Source: an uncultured Allobaculum sp. (GTDB lineage Bacteria > Bacillota_I > Bacilli_A > Erysipelotrichales > Erysipelotrichaceae). From it: a stretch of 29,510 nucleotides of DNA. The stretch spans positions 1 through 29,510 of the forward strand of contig CAJTLE010000022.1 of the NCBI GenBank assembly GCA_910577085.1. Direction: 5' to 3'. The notes below the pieces were generated by a model. It was not told the origin of the DNA, did not search any database, and saw only the letters and a list, made by a program, of their open reading frames with translations. The position numbers and the translations under genes were made by a program. Of the stretch, positions 23,202 to 29,510 are shown piece after piece (within the stretch, counting starts at the first letter, position 1; each line of letters opens with the position of its first letter).

Positions 23202-25928
23202 ATGGATTGGAAAGACAGTTTTAACCGGAACGTGCTGATGCAAGGCTGGCGCCGATTCCAGAATCACGAAATGGGACCAATCATGAAAAACGGAAACACC
23301 TATTTCGTTCAGAGCCCTGAAGGATACCAGACCCGGGCTGTAATTGACAATGGATATGTTGATTCCATTTCCTGCTCCTGCTTCAGGGGACGGCGCGGTG
23401 AGCTTTGTGAACACGAAGCCGCCTTATTGTTCGCCCTTGAAAACAATGCCGCTTCCTTTCAGAAAGCTTCAGGCACCCCTTCTGCATCCAGATCGGAAGA
23501 AAACCGGCAGATCCCTCATCCAAACGCTTATTCCCGTCCCGAAGCCGCTCCATTTGGCAAGGCTTCAAGACCGGTCAAAGAAACGCCACAATCTTCCCGG
23601 TTTCATCCCGAAAAACCAGCAGCGTCTAAAGTGACCACTCCGTCTTCGGAGGATCCGGCTTTTGACAACCCTTTACTTGATGAACTCCAGAAGCTTTTCG
23701 GACTGGAAAACCCAGCCTGTGCCCCGGTACACCCACATGAGCAGGTACCAAAAGAAAAGCCATCCACTTTCGAACAGCCTGAAGCTGGATTTGAAAGACC
23801 AGAAACCAAATTTGAATCCTCTGCCTTGCATCCGCAGGAAAAATCAGTCGACAGACCTTTCGACCCCTGGTCAACCAGAGTAAGACCAGAGTCGGTTTTA
23901 CCGGAAGATGTCAGAGAAAAGCCGCAAAGACCAGCGCCTGAAAAGCCTGCAGAGCGTCCAGAAGATGAATTCATAGATCCTTTTGAAAGATGGATGAATG
24001 CCGCCAGAGAGGCCCAAAACCAGCAGAATACGAAAAAACCAGAGTCACTGCACCCGCAGCCTCAAAAGCAGCCTGAGCAGTCCACCTTTAAAGCACCAGA
24101 ACGCGAAAACCGGCCACACCCATCCTGGTTCTGGGATCCATTCCATCCAGATGCAAAGTCGCCATTCGCAGTCCAGCCAGAAACACAACAAGAAGCGGCT
24201 GCAGCTTCAGAACAACCAAAAGAAATGGCCTCTGTCACACCAACTCAGCCAGGTGCTTCTGATTTCAGCTACGCAAAAACAACCCATCCCGCTGCTGAAT
24301 CTGTAAACGCAAAGTTCCAGCAGCCACAACAACCTGGGCAGCCTGCTGCTGAAGAAAAGAAGCCAGAGGACGACAAGGCACCTCTTACCGAGCAGTCCCC
24401 GGCACCAAGACTGGGTACCCATGAATTCACAGCCCCAGCCGTAAAAGTCAAACCAGAAAACAACCCTGAACTGACAAAAGAAGAAACGCCAGCAGCTGCT
24501 TCTTCCAAAGAAGAGGTTCCAAAAGCAGACACCTCAAATGCTGCTCCCGCAAATATCAAGTCAGATCAGCCGTATGACTTTGAAGCCCTGCTCCAAAAGC
24601 TCTCAACAGGCGATCTTGCGACTTTATTAAATGCCTATGGCAAAGTCCATCCGGAATTCCAGGATTTCATTCTCGCTGGTTCTCTGGAAACCAATCCAGA
24701 TGCCATCGGTCTGATCCTTGAAGAGGCCCATGTCCGTCTGAAAGCCTGCCTGCTCAAAGATGGCAGTTTCCAGGAACGGGAAGCCTCACGTAAGGCCAAA
24801 GCCTTTTTAAGCTGGCTGGATGACCAGCTGCTGGCCTTGTTTGCGAGTCGTCAGGACGCCAGCGCTTCTGATCTTTTGAGAAACATTCTCAATGATCTCA
24901 ACGAATCTGTTCGTCTGGATGATGAACTGGAAGCAGACTTCCTGGTTCACGAGATCTTCTCCAGACTTGACCATCTGCTTTCCCGTGCACCGGCTTTAGT
25001 GGTCAAGGATACATTCTCATGGATAGAAGACCATCTGGCAAGTCCTGGTCGGACAATTATTGATCTTCCAATGCTTCGTCTGATCGAAAAGTCGTACTTC
25101 AACCGGGGCGATCTGGCTCTGCTTAAGCTCAATCTGCTCACGAAAGTTCTTGATCAGGCTGATGACTACGTCCTGTCCACAGTTGACCGTCATAAGATTG
25201 TGAATACCATTTTGGAACTGGTCGATACCTTCCCACAGCTTGAACAGGAACAGGCGACTGTAACCTTCATGCAGACGTATGGATCTGCCCCACAGGCCCT
25301 GCTCAAAAAAGCACATCAGGCCATTGCGCATAACCGTCCTGGTCTTGCCGAAGTCCAGCTCAAAAAAGCCAGAGCCCATACACTTTCCAACTCTCAGGAA
25401 GAAGAAGTCTGCCGTCTGCTGATCCAGATTTATCAGATCGAAGATCAGCCGGATTTAGCTGTCCGTCAGCTCAAAGAATTGATCTTTGTCTTAGATGCAG
25501 CCGACCCTGATGATCTGGTTCTGCTCAAAAAGCTCGAATCGGATGATGAATGGGCTGAAGATCTCAAGAAACTGGAAACAACTGCTTCGCCTGAACTGTT
25601 GATTCTGGTTTATGACCGCCTGCATATGGATGACAAACTGTTAAGAGCGTTGGAAAAAGAGCCGCATATTCACGATCTGATCGACTACGAAGATCGTCTG
25701 ATTGCGGTGGATCCAGACCGCATGGCCAGACTCTGGCTCAACACGGCTCATTCCATTGCCGATCAGGCCAATGAACGTCATGACTACCATCGTCTGGCAG
25801 CCGCCTTACGCAAAGCTGCTGACCATCCATCCACGCATGATGAAGCCTTGCAGTTTGCGGCAGAACTGAAAGAAATGAATCATCGTCGCAAAGCTCTGCT
25901 TCAAGAACTCCATCACGCTGGCTTCTGA
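23202..25928 (+). CDS. SWIM zinc-finger protein with long disordered linker and helical C-terminus
   Basis: 908 residues, three parts. Residues 1-82 hold a SWIM zinc finger of the form C-x-C-x8-C-x-H (Cys58, Cys60, Cys69, His71 in SISCSCFRGRRGELCEHE), preceded by a typical beta lead-in (GNTYFVQSPEGYQTRAVIDNGYVDSI). SWIM fingers bind DNA or protein partners. Residues about 85-455 are a Pro/Glu/Lys/Gln-rich, probably disordered linker with repeated short motifs PFDPW, FIDPFERW and WFWDPF. Residues about 456-908 are almost all alpha-helical, with repeat-like helix pairs (FEALLQKLSTGDLATLLNAYG, LVHEIFSRLDHLL, LLKKAHQAIAHNRPGLAEVQLKKA), which suggests a solenoid scaffold. No catalytic motif was seen. 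Ribosome binding site AGAAAGGATG. Flanked by terminators on both sides, so it is monocistronic. Function unknown. Confidence 0.85.
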   Translation: MDWKDSFNRNVLMQGWRRFQNHEMGPIMKNGNTYFVQSPEGYQTRAVIDNGYVDSISCSCFRGRRGELCEHEAALLFALENNAASFQKASGTPSASRSEENRQIPHPNAYSRPEAAPFGKASRPVKETPQSSRFHPEKPAASKVTTPSSEDPAFDNPLLDELQKLFGLENPACAPVHPHEQVPKEKPSTFEQPEAGFERPETKFESSALHPQEKSVDRPFDPWSTRVRPESVLPEDVREKPQRPAPEKPAERPEDEFIDPFERWMNAAREAQNQQNTKKPESLHPQPQKQPEQSTFKAPERENRPHPSWFWDPFHPDAKSPFAVQPETQQEAAAASEQPKEMASVTPTQPGASDFSYAKTTHPAAESVNAKFQQPQQPGQPAAEEKKPEDDKAPLTEQSPAPRLGTHEFTAPAVKVKPENNPELTKEETPAAASSKEEVPKADTSNAAPANIKSDQPYDFEALLQKLSTGDLATLLNAYGKVHPEFQDFILAGSLETNPDAIGLILEEAHVRLKACLLKDGSFQEREASRKAKAFLSWLDDQLLALFASRQDASASDLLRNILNDLNESVRLDDELEADFLVHEIFSRLDHLLSRAPALVVKDTFSWIEDHLASPGRTIIDLPMLRLIEKSYFNRGDLALLKLNLLTKVLDQADDYVLSTVDRHKIVNTILELVDTFPQLEQEQATVTFMQTYGSAPQALLKKAHQAIAHNRPGLAEVQLKKARAHTLSNSQEEEVCRLLIQIYQIEDQPDLAVRQLKELIFVLDAADPDDLVLLKKLESDDEWAEDLKKLETTASPELLILVYDRLHMDDKLLRALEKEPHIHDLIDYEDRLIAVDPDRMARLWLNTAHSIADQANERHDYHRLAAALRKAADHPSTHDEALQFAAELKEMNHRRKALLQELHHAGF

Positions 25929-25974
25929 TTCACTTCTGACTCTTTGCCCGGCCTATTCCGCTAAACGCCACTCT

Positions 25975-26011
25975 ACGGTTCTTCTGTACGAGTACAGAAG
26001 AACCGTTTTTC
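25975..26011 (+). terminator. Terminator after the SWIM-domain gene
   Basis: A perfect 15-bp stem (ACGGTTCTTCTGTAC and its complement) around a GA loop, followed by TTTTT. Confidence 0.95.
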
Positions 26012-26338
26012 TATGCCAAAATGGCTGTCTTGCCCGCTTTCTGATCCGTTTTCTGATCCAGCCACTAACCTGTTCGACTGATTTTCTGGCTCCATAGCTT
26101 GGTAGATCGACGTAAATCCATCCAATTGTCATCGATTATCGCAAACTGTTCGCACAGTGATCTAAAAGTGGCTAAAAACCGATGTGATCGAGTCATTGTT
26201 CTTGATCTTTTCTTTAGAATCAGCGACAATACTCAACGGAAAGAAACCTTGTGGGTTCAACACAAACCAGAACTGTTTAAAGCATTCTGGTTCGGTCGGG
26301 ACCTCAAGATTGGAAAATAAATTTTCTAAAGAAATTTG
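26012..26338. other. Gene-free stretch before tRNA-His
   Basis: No supported gene. Short opposing open frames (about 70 codons each) lack ribosome binding sites and recognisable domains. The stretch could be eroded coding sequence, but nothing identifies it. Confidence 0.4.
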
Positions 26339-26367
26339 TTGACAAGTTCTTTTCAAAGCTGTATTAT
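26339..26367 (+). promoter_or_regulatory. Promoter of tRNA-His
   Basis: Consensus -35 TTGACA (26339-26344), 17-nt spacer and -10 TATTAT (26362-26367), 18 nt before the tRNA. Confidence 0.88.
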
Positions 26368-26385
26368 AACAAAGCATTCTTAAAT

Positions 26386-26462
26386 GGCGGTTGTGGAGAA
26401 GCGGTTAACTCAACGGATTGTGGCTCCGTCATGCGCGCGTTCGAATCGCGTCAGCCGCCCCA
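26386..26462 (+). tRNA. tRNA-His (GUG)
   Basis: 77 nt with encoded CCA. Anticodon loop TTGTGGC (GUG), T-loop TTCGAAT. The acceptor has the histidine-specific extra pair: the encoded G at -1 pairs with C73 (GGCGGTTG with CAGCCGCC). Confidence 0.97.
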
Positions 26463-26476
26463 TTTTATGAATACTC

Positions 26477-26503
26477 CGTGTCAGGAAACTGGCACGTTTT
26501 TTT
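26477..26503 (+). terminator. Terminator of tRNA-His
   Basis: CGTGTCAG/CTGGCACG stem with a GAAA loop (one T-G pair), followed by TTTTTTT. Confidence 0.92.
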
Positions 26504-26748
26504 ATACTCTGTTTTCTCTGACAGAACCCTTGATCTGCCGTCCTGGCTTTTCGTCATTTTCATTCTTTGAATCTGGCTGATGCCCGGACGGCTTTTTCAT
26601 TGTTTCTGTGGCTGCTGGCACGTTCCTCTTTTTTACCTTTCCCCTCCTCGCCTTTTCTTTCCGCCCTCCAAGCATTTACACGATCCTCGTTATCTATCTT
26701 TGTCCTCTATACTTTGGTGCCATCCACATCATTGGTTTTCTCGCCCAA
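26504..26748. other. Intergenic stretch between two convergent terminators
   Basis: Pyrimidine-rich plus strand with no supported gene; overlapping open frames here have no ribosome binding site. Confidence 0.4.
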
Positions 26749-26787
26749 AGAAAAAACCTGCAGGATTTCAATTCGAAATCCTGCAGG
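26749..26787 (-). terminator. Terminator after the PNPOx-like gene
   Basis: Perfect 13-bp stem CCTGCAGGATTTC/GAAATCCTGCAGG with a 5-nt loop, followed on the minus strand by TTTTTTCTTT. It lies directly after the stop codon. Confidence 0.93.
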
Positions 26788-26795
26788 CCGGAAGA

Positions 26796-27263
26796 TTAGT
26801 CGTAAGGTTTATAAATGGCTTCTTTCTTTTCGAAGTCGATGAAAATCTGATAGGCATCACCCTGGTCGTCCTCATCCCAGATTTCGACCAGTTTCGGAGT
26901 AACCTCAACCAGAATCTCGGTATCTACATGAGAGTAGGCATTGTAGGATTTCCAGAGATACTGTTTGTACAGTTTTTCGAAACGGTGGCCAGGTTCGCGG
27001 GTAACCAGACCTTTGATTTCGGCATCTCCTTCAATCTGCACTCCATTCCAGCACATCGCAACGCGTGGATTTGTATAGAGCTGCTGTGTCTTACGGAAAT
27101 TTTTATCCGTCTTGAAATAAACTTTGTCATTGTAGAACAGGCAGGAGACGTTACGTACCATTGGGTAGTTATCTACACAGCTTGCCAGCGCCATGATTTT
27201 CCATGGACCGAGTTTATTTTCCATTAAGGCGGCTGCCTTTTCAAAGTTCATCTTGCATTCCAT
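26796..27263 (-). CDS. Pyridoxamine 5'-phosphate oxidase-like FMN-binding protein
   Basis: 155-residue split-barrel flavoprotein of the PNPOx-like superfamily. Typical elements: the N-terminal helix (FEKAAALMENKLGPWKIMALASCVDNYPMVRNV), the strand pair KVYFKTDKNFRKTQQLYTNPRVAMCW, which holds the conserved Lys-Thr and Asn-Pro of the FMN site, and the strand EGDAEIKGLVTREP. It is too short for true PdxH and lacks its C-terminal substrate segment, so a general FMN- or F420/heme-type reductase role is more likely. The start at 27263 has GAGG 13 nt upstream; an alternative ATG four codons in is possible. It stands near the flavin transporter, but is a separate transcript. Confidence 0.85.
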   Translation of the reverse strand: MECKMNFEKAAALMENKLGPWKIMALASCVDNYPMVRNVSCLFYNDKVYFKTDKNFRKTQQLYTNPRVAMCWNGVQIEGDAEIKGLVTREPGHRFEKLYKQYLWKSYNAYSHVDTEILVEVTPKLVEIWDEDDQGDAYQIFIDFEKKEAIYKPYD

Positions 27264-27562
27264 TCTTAATTCTTTTCCTCGTTATCTTTCTTAGCTTTCA
27301 GTTATTTGTTCATCGGATCGATATGAACCTTATTCAGGGGTGTCAGGTTCAGTATACGCGTTTTTTTGTCAAGTTTCTTTTCCCGCCGGATTTTTCGGGG
27401 TGTTTTCGGCGGGGAATGTTGGTCCCATCGCAAAAACCATGCTTTTTCAGGCCTCTGAAACGAATCGTAAACCTCTATCAGGAATAAGAAATTAAGAAAA
27501 AGAATCCATCAGACTCTGCAAAAAACACAGTATTTTTAATCCTTGCCAGACCAGAATTCTCA
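27264..27562. other. Intergenic region between the PNPOx-like gene and ribU
   Basis: No gene seen. Minus strand contains TATACT (near 27340-27346) and TTGACA near each other, but the spacing is too short for a standard promoter. Confidence 0.35.
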
Positions 27563-27588
27563 AAAATTTCAGCCCAGGTGGACTCGAA
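27563..27588 (-). terminator. Probable terminator after ribU
   Basis: Minus strand: TTC-G-AGTCC pairs with GGGCT-GAA around ACCT, followed by ATTTTT. It is a short stem with a bulge, about 25 nt after the stop codon. Confidence 0.6.
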
Positions 27589-27611
27589 TTCAGTTTTAGA
27601 TCTGTCTGTCT

Positions 27612-28265
27612 TTAGCCGATTGTGCGCATGGTTGCCAGAATGGCCACGATGATCGTCGCAAGAATTACAGTTCCAACGACAGCCATTGTCTTCTTATTGG
27701 AAGGCACGGAAGATTCACGTTTATCCACCAGACCTGATTTATGCAGAGCATTGGAAACTGGCTTGTAGACCAGCAGAATGATGACGCTGTTGATCGCATC
27801 TTTCAGGAAGTTGAATAAAGCGATCGCCGGCAGCAGACCATTGACGACTTCCTGGGGCATTCCATAGTAGAACGGAGTAACAAAGTAGTTCCAGATCACC
27901 ATGACAACGACACCCACAGCAGTACCTGCGCAAAGTCCAACGAAAGCTCCGTTTTTCGAATGCATTTTCTTATAGATATACGCTGCAGTGCAGATATAGG
28001 AACAGCTGGCCAGAACATCCATCATCCAGTCGAGAATGTTTCCGCCATGGAACATCAGTTCCAGTAAGGAAGAAATGGCCGATACGACAAACGCGCTCAC
28101 CGGTCCATACAAAAATCCCGCAATCCCGATGACGACGTCTTTGGGGTCATACGTCAGAAACGGAACTGAAGGCACTAAAGGCACTCGAAACAGCAGGCAC
28201 AGCACAACAGCCAGTGCACTGAACAGCGCCAGAATGGTCATTTTCTTTGTTGAAATCTTTTTCAT
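27612..28265 (-). CDS. ribU: ECF transporter substrate-binding subunit RibU (riboflavin)
   Basis: 217-residue S component of an energy-coupling-factor transporter for riboflavin uptake; it needs the shared EcfA/A'/T module, encoded elsewhere. There are about six membrane segments. Family features include ISTKKMTILALFSALAVVLCL near the start (first helix with the A-L-x-x-A pattern for EcfT contact), the VPFLTYDPKDVVIGIAGFLYGP loop typical of RibU, and FNFLKDAINSVIILLVYKP late in the protein. I chose ATG28265 because GGAGG lies 8 nt upstream; the longer frame to 28340 lacks conservation. An FMN riboswitch directly upstream on the same strand strongly supports riboflavin as substrate. Confidence 0.94.
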   Translation of the reverse strand: MKKISTKKMTILALFSALAVVLCLLFRVPLVPSVPFLTYDPKDVVIGIAGFLYGPVSAFVVSAISSLLELMFHGGNILDWMMDVLASCSYICTAAYIYKKMHSKNGAFVGLCAGTAVGVVVMVIWNYFVTPFYYGMPQEVVNGLLPAIALFNFLKDAINSVIILLVYKPVSNALHKSGLVDKRESSVPSNKKTMAVVGTVILATIIVAILATMRTIG

Positions 28266-28348
28266 ATGTACACCTCCACTCACAAAGAAAACTGCAAAAA
28301 AACAACTTCTCGGCATTTTTCTGTGGGGAAAAGCGCACACAAAAAAAG

Positions 28349-28457
28349 ATCTTCTTTCATCCAGACTTTAACTGTTGCTGCCGGAGTTTCACCAGGCTCG
28401 GCCCGAAGGTTCGCGGAGTATACCGCCAGTAGGGAATTTCACCCTGCCCTGAAGAGG
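28349..28457 (-). promoter_or_regulatory. FMN riboswitch (RFN element)
   Basis: The minus strand carries the conserved blocks in order: CTTCAGGGCAGGGTGAAATT, CCCTACTGGCGGTA, GCGAACCTTCGGGCCGAGCC, TGGTGAAACTCC and GTCTGGATGAAAGAAGAT. The ends (CTCTTC and GAAGAT) pair as P1. On the minus strand the 3' side of P1 runs into ATCTTTTTTT, so FMN binding probably favours premature termination; the ribosome binding site is further downstream. It should lower ribU expression when FMN is plentiful. Confidence 0.96.
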
Positions 28458-28472
28458 TTTTATGCATGTCAT

Positions 28473-28478
28473 AGTATA
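28473..28478 (-). promoter_or_regulatory. Candidate -10 box of the ribU transcript
   Basis: TATACT on the minus strand, about 16 nt before the riboswitch. The -35 region (TTACCG at an 18-nt spacer) is weak. The plus-strand stretch 28479-28640 shows nothing else clear. Confidence 0.5.
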
Positions 28479-28648
28479 ACGCTTCATTTATCGAATCGGT
28501 AAAGGAATGTTTTTTATGGTGCTCCTTGGTCAGTTTTTACTGTCTGCGGCTACAATATTCTTGAAACTTCACAGATCTCTGGTTGGATTTTACGATCTTT
28601 TCTAATCATTTCAGACCCGTTCAATCCAGCCTACGAAAGGAAAACACA

Positions 28649-28864
28649 ATGGCCAGACAGAAAAAAGCCGCTGATCCCATGCAGGGATTTCGACCCGGCG
28701 GCAGTTTTGAATATAACGGAAAACAGGTTGTCTTACTGATGAACAGTAAAACCGGACAGCTTGCCTTTGAAATCGATCATCAGCTTGTTACAGATCCAGC
28801 TTTACAAAATGAACTGATGGCCGCATTTCAGGTTCGCAACCAGCTTCCACCAGAAAAGAAGTAG
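28649..28864 (+). CDS. Small hypothetical protein (71 aa)
   Basis: 71-residue soluble protein without signal peptide or membrane segment and with no recognised family. The start at ATG28649 (MARQKKAADPMQGFRPGGSF) is chosen for GAAAGG 8-10 nt upstream; an upstream ATG at 28583 lacks one. The middle (FEYNGKQVVLLMNSKTGQLAFEIDHQLV) looks like a small beta sheet, the end like a helix plus charged tail (LPPEKK). An insertion sequence starts 10 nt after its stop codon, so its native terminator may have been displaced. Confidence 0.7.
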   Translation: MARQKKAADPMQGFRPGGSFEYNGKQVVLLMNSKTGQLAFEIDHQLVTDPALQNELMAAFQVRNQLPPEKK

Positions 28865-28918
28865 GCAAAAAGAAGGTTCTTACGCAAAGTGTGTGGTAGA
28901 ACCTCATTTTGATTTATT

Positions 28919-28948
28919 GAAGATGTCATATTGGCATCTTCTTTTTTT
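28919..28948 (+). terminator. Terminator inside the left end of the IS
   Basis: GAAGATG/CATCTTC stem with a 9-nt loop followed by seven T residues. Placed between the IS end and its transposase gene, it would stop read-through from the host gene into the transposase. Confidence 0.88.
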
Positions 28949-29143
28949 GTTAAATAAATTGTACTGTGAAACATCCAGACTACTCATTGGAACTCAGACA
29001 ATCTATTCCTGGAGATATGGAAATCCCTGCGCTGGACGCTCAGACCTGTAAGCTGAAAGACGGAAGTTCTACCATTCTTCAGTCTGACTTGCAGGTCTTT
29101 AAAAAGCAGGTTAACGTTTTCATAAAGTGGAGGACGAGTTACT

Positions 29144-29510
29144 ATGAGCTCTTTTAGATATCCTGAACCAAATGAAACAGAAACCATTGATTCTCTTGAG
29201 CGGCTGATCATTCCTGAAGGTTTTATAGAAGATCCTTTACATCCTCACTTTAGAAAAGCTGATGGATCCATTCATATCTGCCTTCTGCAGGAAGATGGCC
29301 CGCAGAGGGCTGTCTGCCCCTTCTGTGGCCATGAAAGTCATCATTTTGCAGGTTACAAGACCCGAACCGTCCAGACTCTTCCAATCATGGGGGCGACCAC
29401 CTGGTTTCATATCCGTTCTCGGCGCTACCGCTGTGACAACCCGGAGTGTCAGACCTCTACTTTTACTGTACTTTCAGAAGGGTTCCGGGTTTTTCAGCAC
29501 CGGTCGGATC
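29144..29510 (+). CDS. ISL3-family transposase, N-terminal part (truncated by window end)
   Basis: 122 codons are visible from ATG29144, preceded by GGAGG (about 29129-29133); the frame is open at the window end. The product begins MSSFRYPEPNETETIDSL and has the zinc-ribbon N-terminus of ISL3 transposases: CPFCGHESHH (first cysteine pair), then GYKTRTVQTLPIMG and RRYRCDNPECQTSTFTV (second cysteine pair). The zinc ribbon and helix-turn-helix of this family recognise the element's ends. The DDE catalytic domain would follow outside the window, so integrity cannot be judged. Confidence 0.88.
   Translation, partial: MSSFRYPEPNETETIDSLERLIIPEGFIEDPLHPHFRKADGSIHICLLQEDGPQRAVCPFCGHESHHFAGYKTRTVQTLPIMGATTWFHIRSRRYRCDNPECQTSTFTVLSEGFRVFQHRSD

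Larger units (their letters stand above)
28875..29510 (+). mobile_element. ISL3-family insertion sequence, left end (continues beyond the window)
   Basis: The left end starts GGTTCTTACGCAAAGTGTGTGG, matching the ends of the 197-bp element at 17505 (TCTTACGCAAA then GTGTG). It carries an ISL3-type transposase gene from 29144. The probable target duplication would be AAAAAGAA (28867-28874), to be found again at the right end. The right end lies outside the window. The first 30 bases can fold, because GGTTCT (28875-28880) is complementary to AGAACC (28899-28904). Confidence 0.8.

Noticed and set aside
26099..26377. Opposing open frames of about 70 codons before tRNA-His, the minus-strand one containing FWFVLNPQGFFPLSIVADSK, which might be an eroded transposase or other gene.
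   Set aside because: No ribosome binding site, no recognised domain, and the minus-strand frame overlaps the tRNA-His promoter.
26567..27227. Plus-strand frames of 91 and 215 codons between tRNA-His and ribU.
   Set aside because: They are antisense to the clear PNPOx-like gene and cross its strong terminator.
28966..29157. A 63-codon plus-strand frame inside the IS left end.
   Set aside because: It overlaps the transposase start and has no good ribosome binding site; the transposase frame with GGAGG is far better supported.
1..29510. CRISPR arrays, prophage genes or toxin-antitoxin pairs.
   Set aside because: No regularly spaced repeats, phage structural or lysis genes, or recognisable toxin-antitoxin pairs were found.

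Overview
The window looks like chromosome of a low-to-mid GC Gram-positive bacterium of the Firmicutes (Bacillota). The evidence is the Firmicutes-type primosome genes dnaB and dnaI, the polA-mutM-coaE-dnaB-dnaI order, radC-mreC-mreD, a MurM/FemAB-type aminoacyltransferase and an FMN-riboswitch-controlled RibU-like transporter. A class such as Erysipelotrichia would fit, but that is an impression and was not tested.

Layout. (1) 1-5174, plus strand: a two-component system (a response regulator with an abnormal N-terminus and a divergent histidine kinase) followed by an ABC ATPase and a large FtsX/MacB-type permease, probably one operon for envelope stress or antimicrobial-peptide defence. (2) 5344-5715: a small secreted protein of unknown function with a 25-bp-spaced direct repeat upstream. 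A strong bidirectional terminator follows. (3) 5925-14988, minus strand: housekeeping genes in three blocks, radC-mreC-mreD, polA-mutM and coaE-dnaB-dnaI. Terminators lie after mreD, mutM and dnaI. (4) 15385-15895: a tRNA operon Ser(GCU)-Asp-Gly-Asp-Gly with its own promoter and terminator; the Asp-Gly pair is a 164-bp tandem duplication. (5) 16239-17804: a MarR regulator and a nitroreductase behind a perfect double palindrome, with a 197-bp MITE-like element between the nitroreductase and its terminator. (6) 17831-21847, minus strand: LysR regulator, sugar O-acetyltransferase, thioredoxin-fold lipoprotein, MurM-like enzyme. (7) 21848-25928: a roughly 800-bp gene-poor region, an orphan 73-residue gene, and a 908-residue protein with an N-terminal SWIM zinc finger, a long disordered linker and a helical C-terminal half. 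(8) 26339-28478: tRNA-His, a PNPOx-like flavoprotein, and RibU behind an FMN riboswitch. (9) 28649-29510: a 71-residue orphan gene, then the left end of an ISL3-family insertion sequence whose transposase runs off the window.

The main unexpected points are these. A non-autonomous element at 17505-17701 has an 8-bp target duplication and shares its terminal sequence with the ISL3-type element at 28875, so the two are probably a MITE and its helper. The response regulator lacks the start of its receiver domain and has no ribosome binding site. The secreted 123-residue protein sits beside the sensor/ABC module. The SWIM-domain protein has an unusual architecture with repeated DPF/DPW motifs in its linker.
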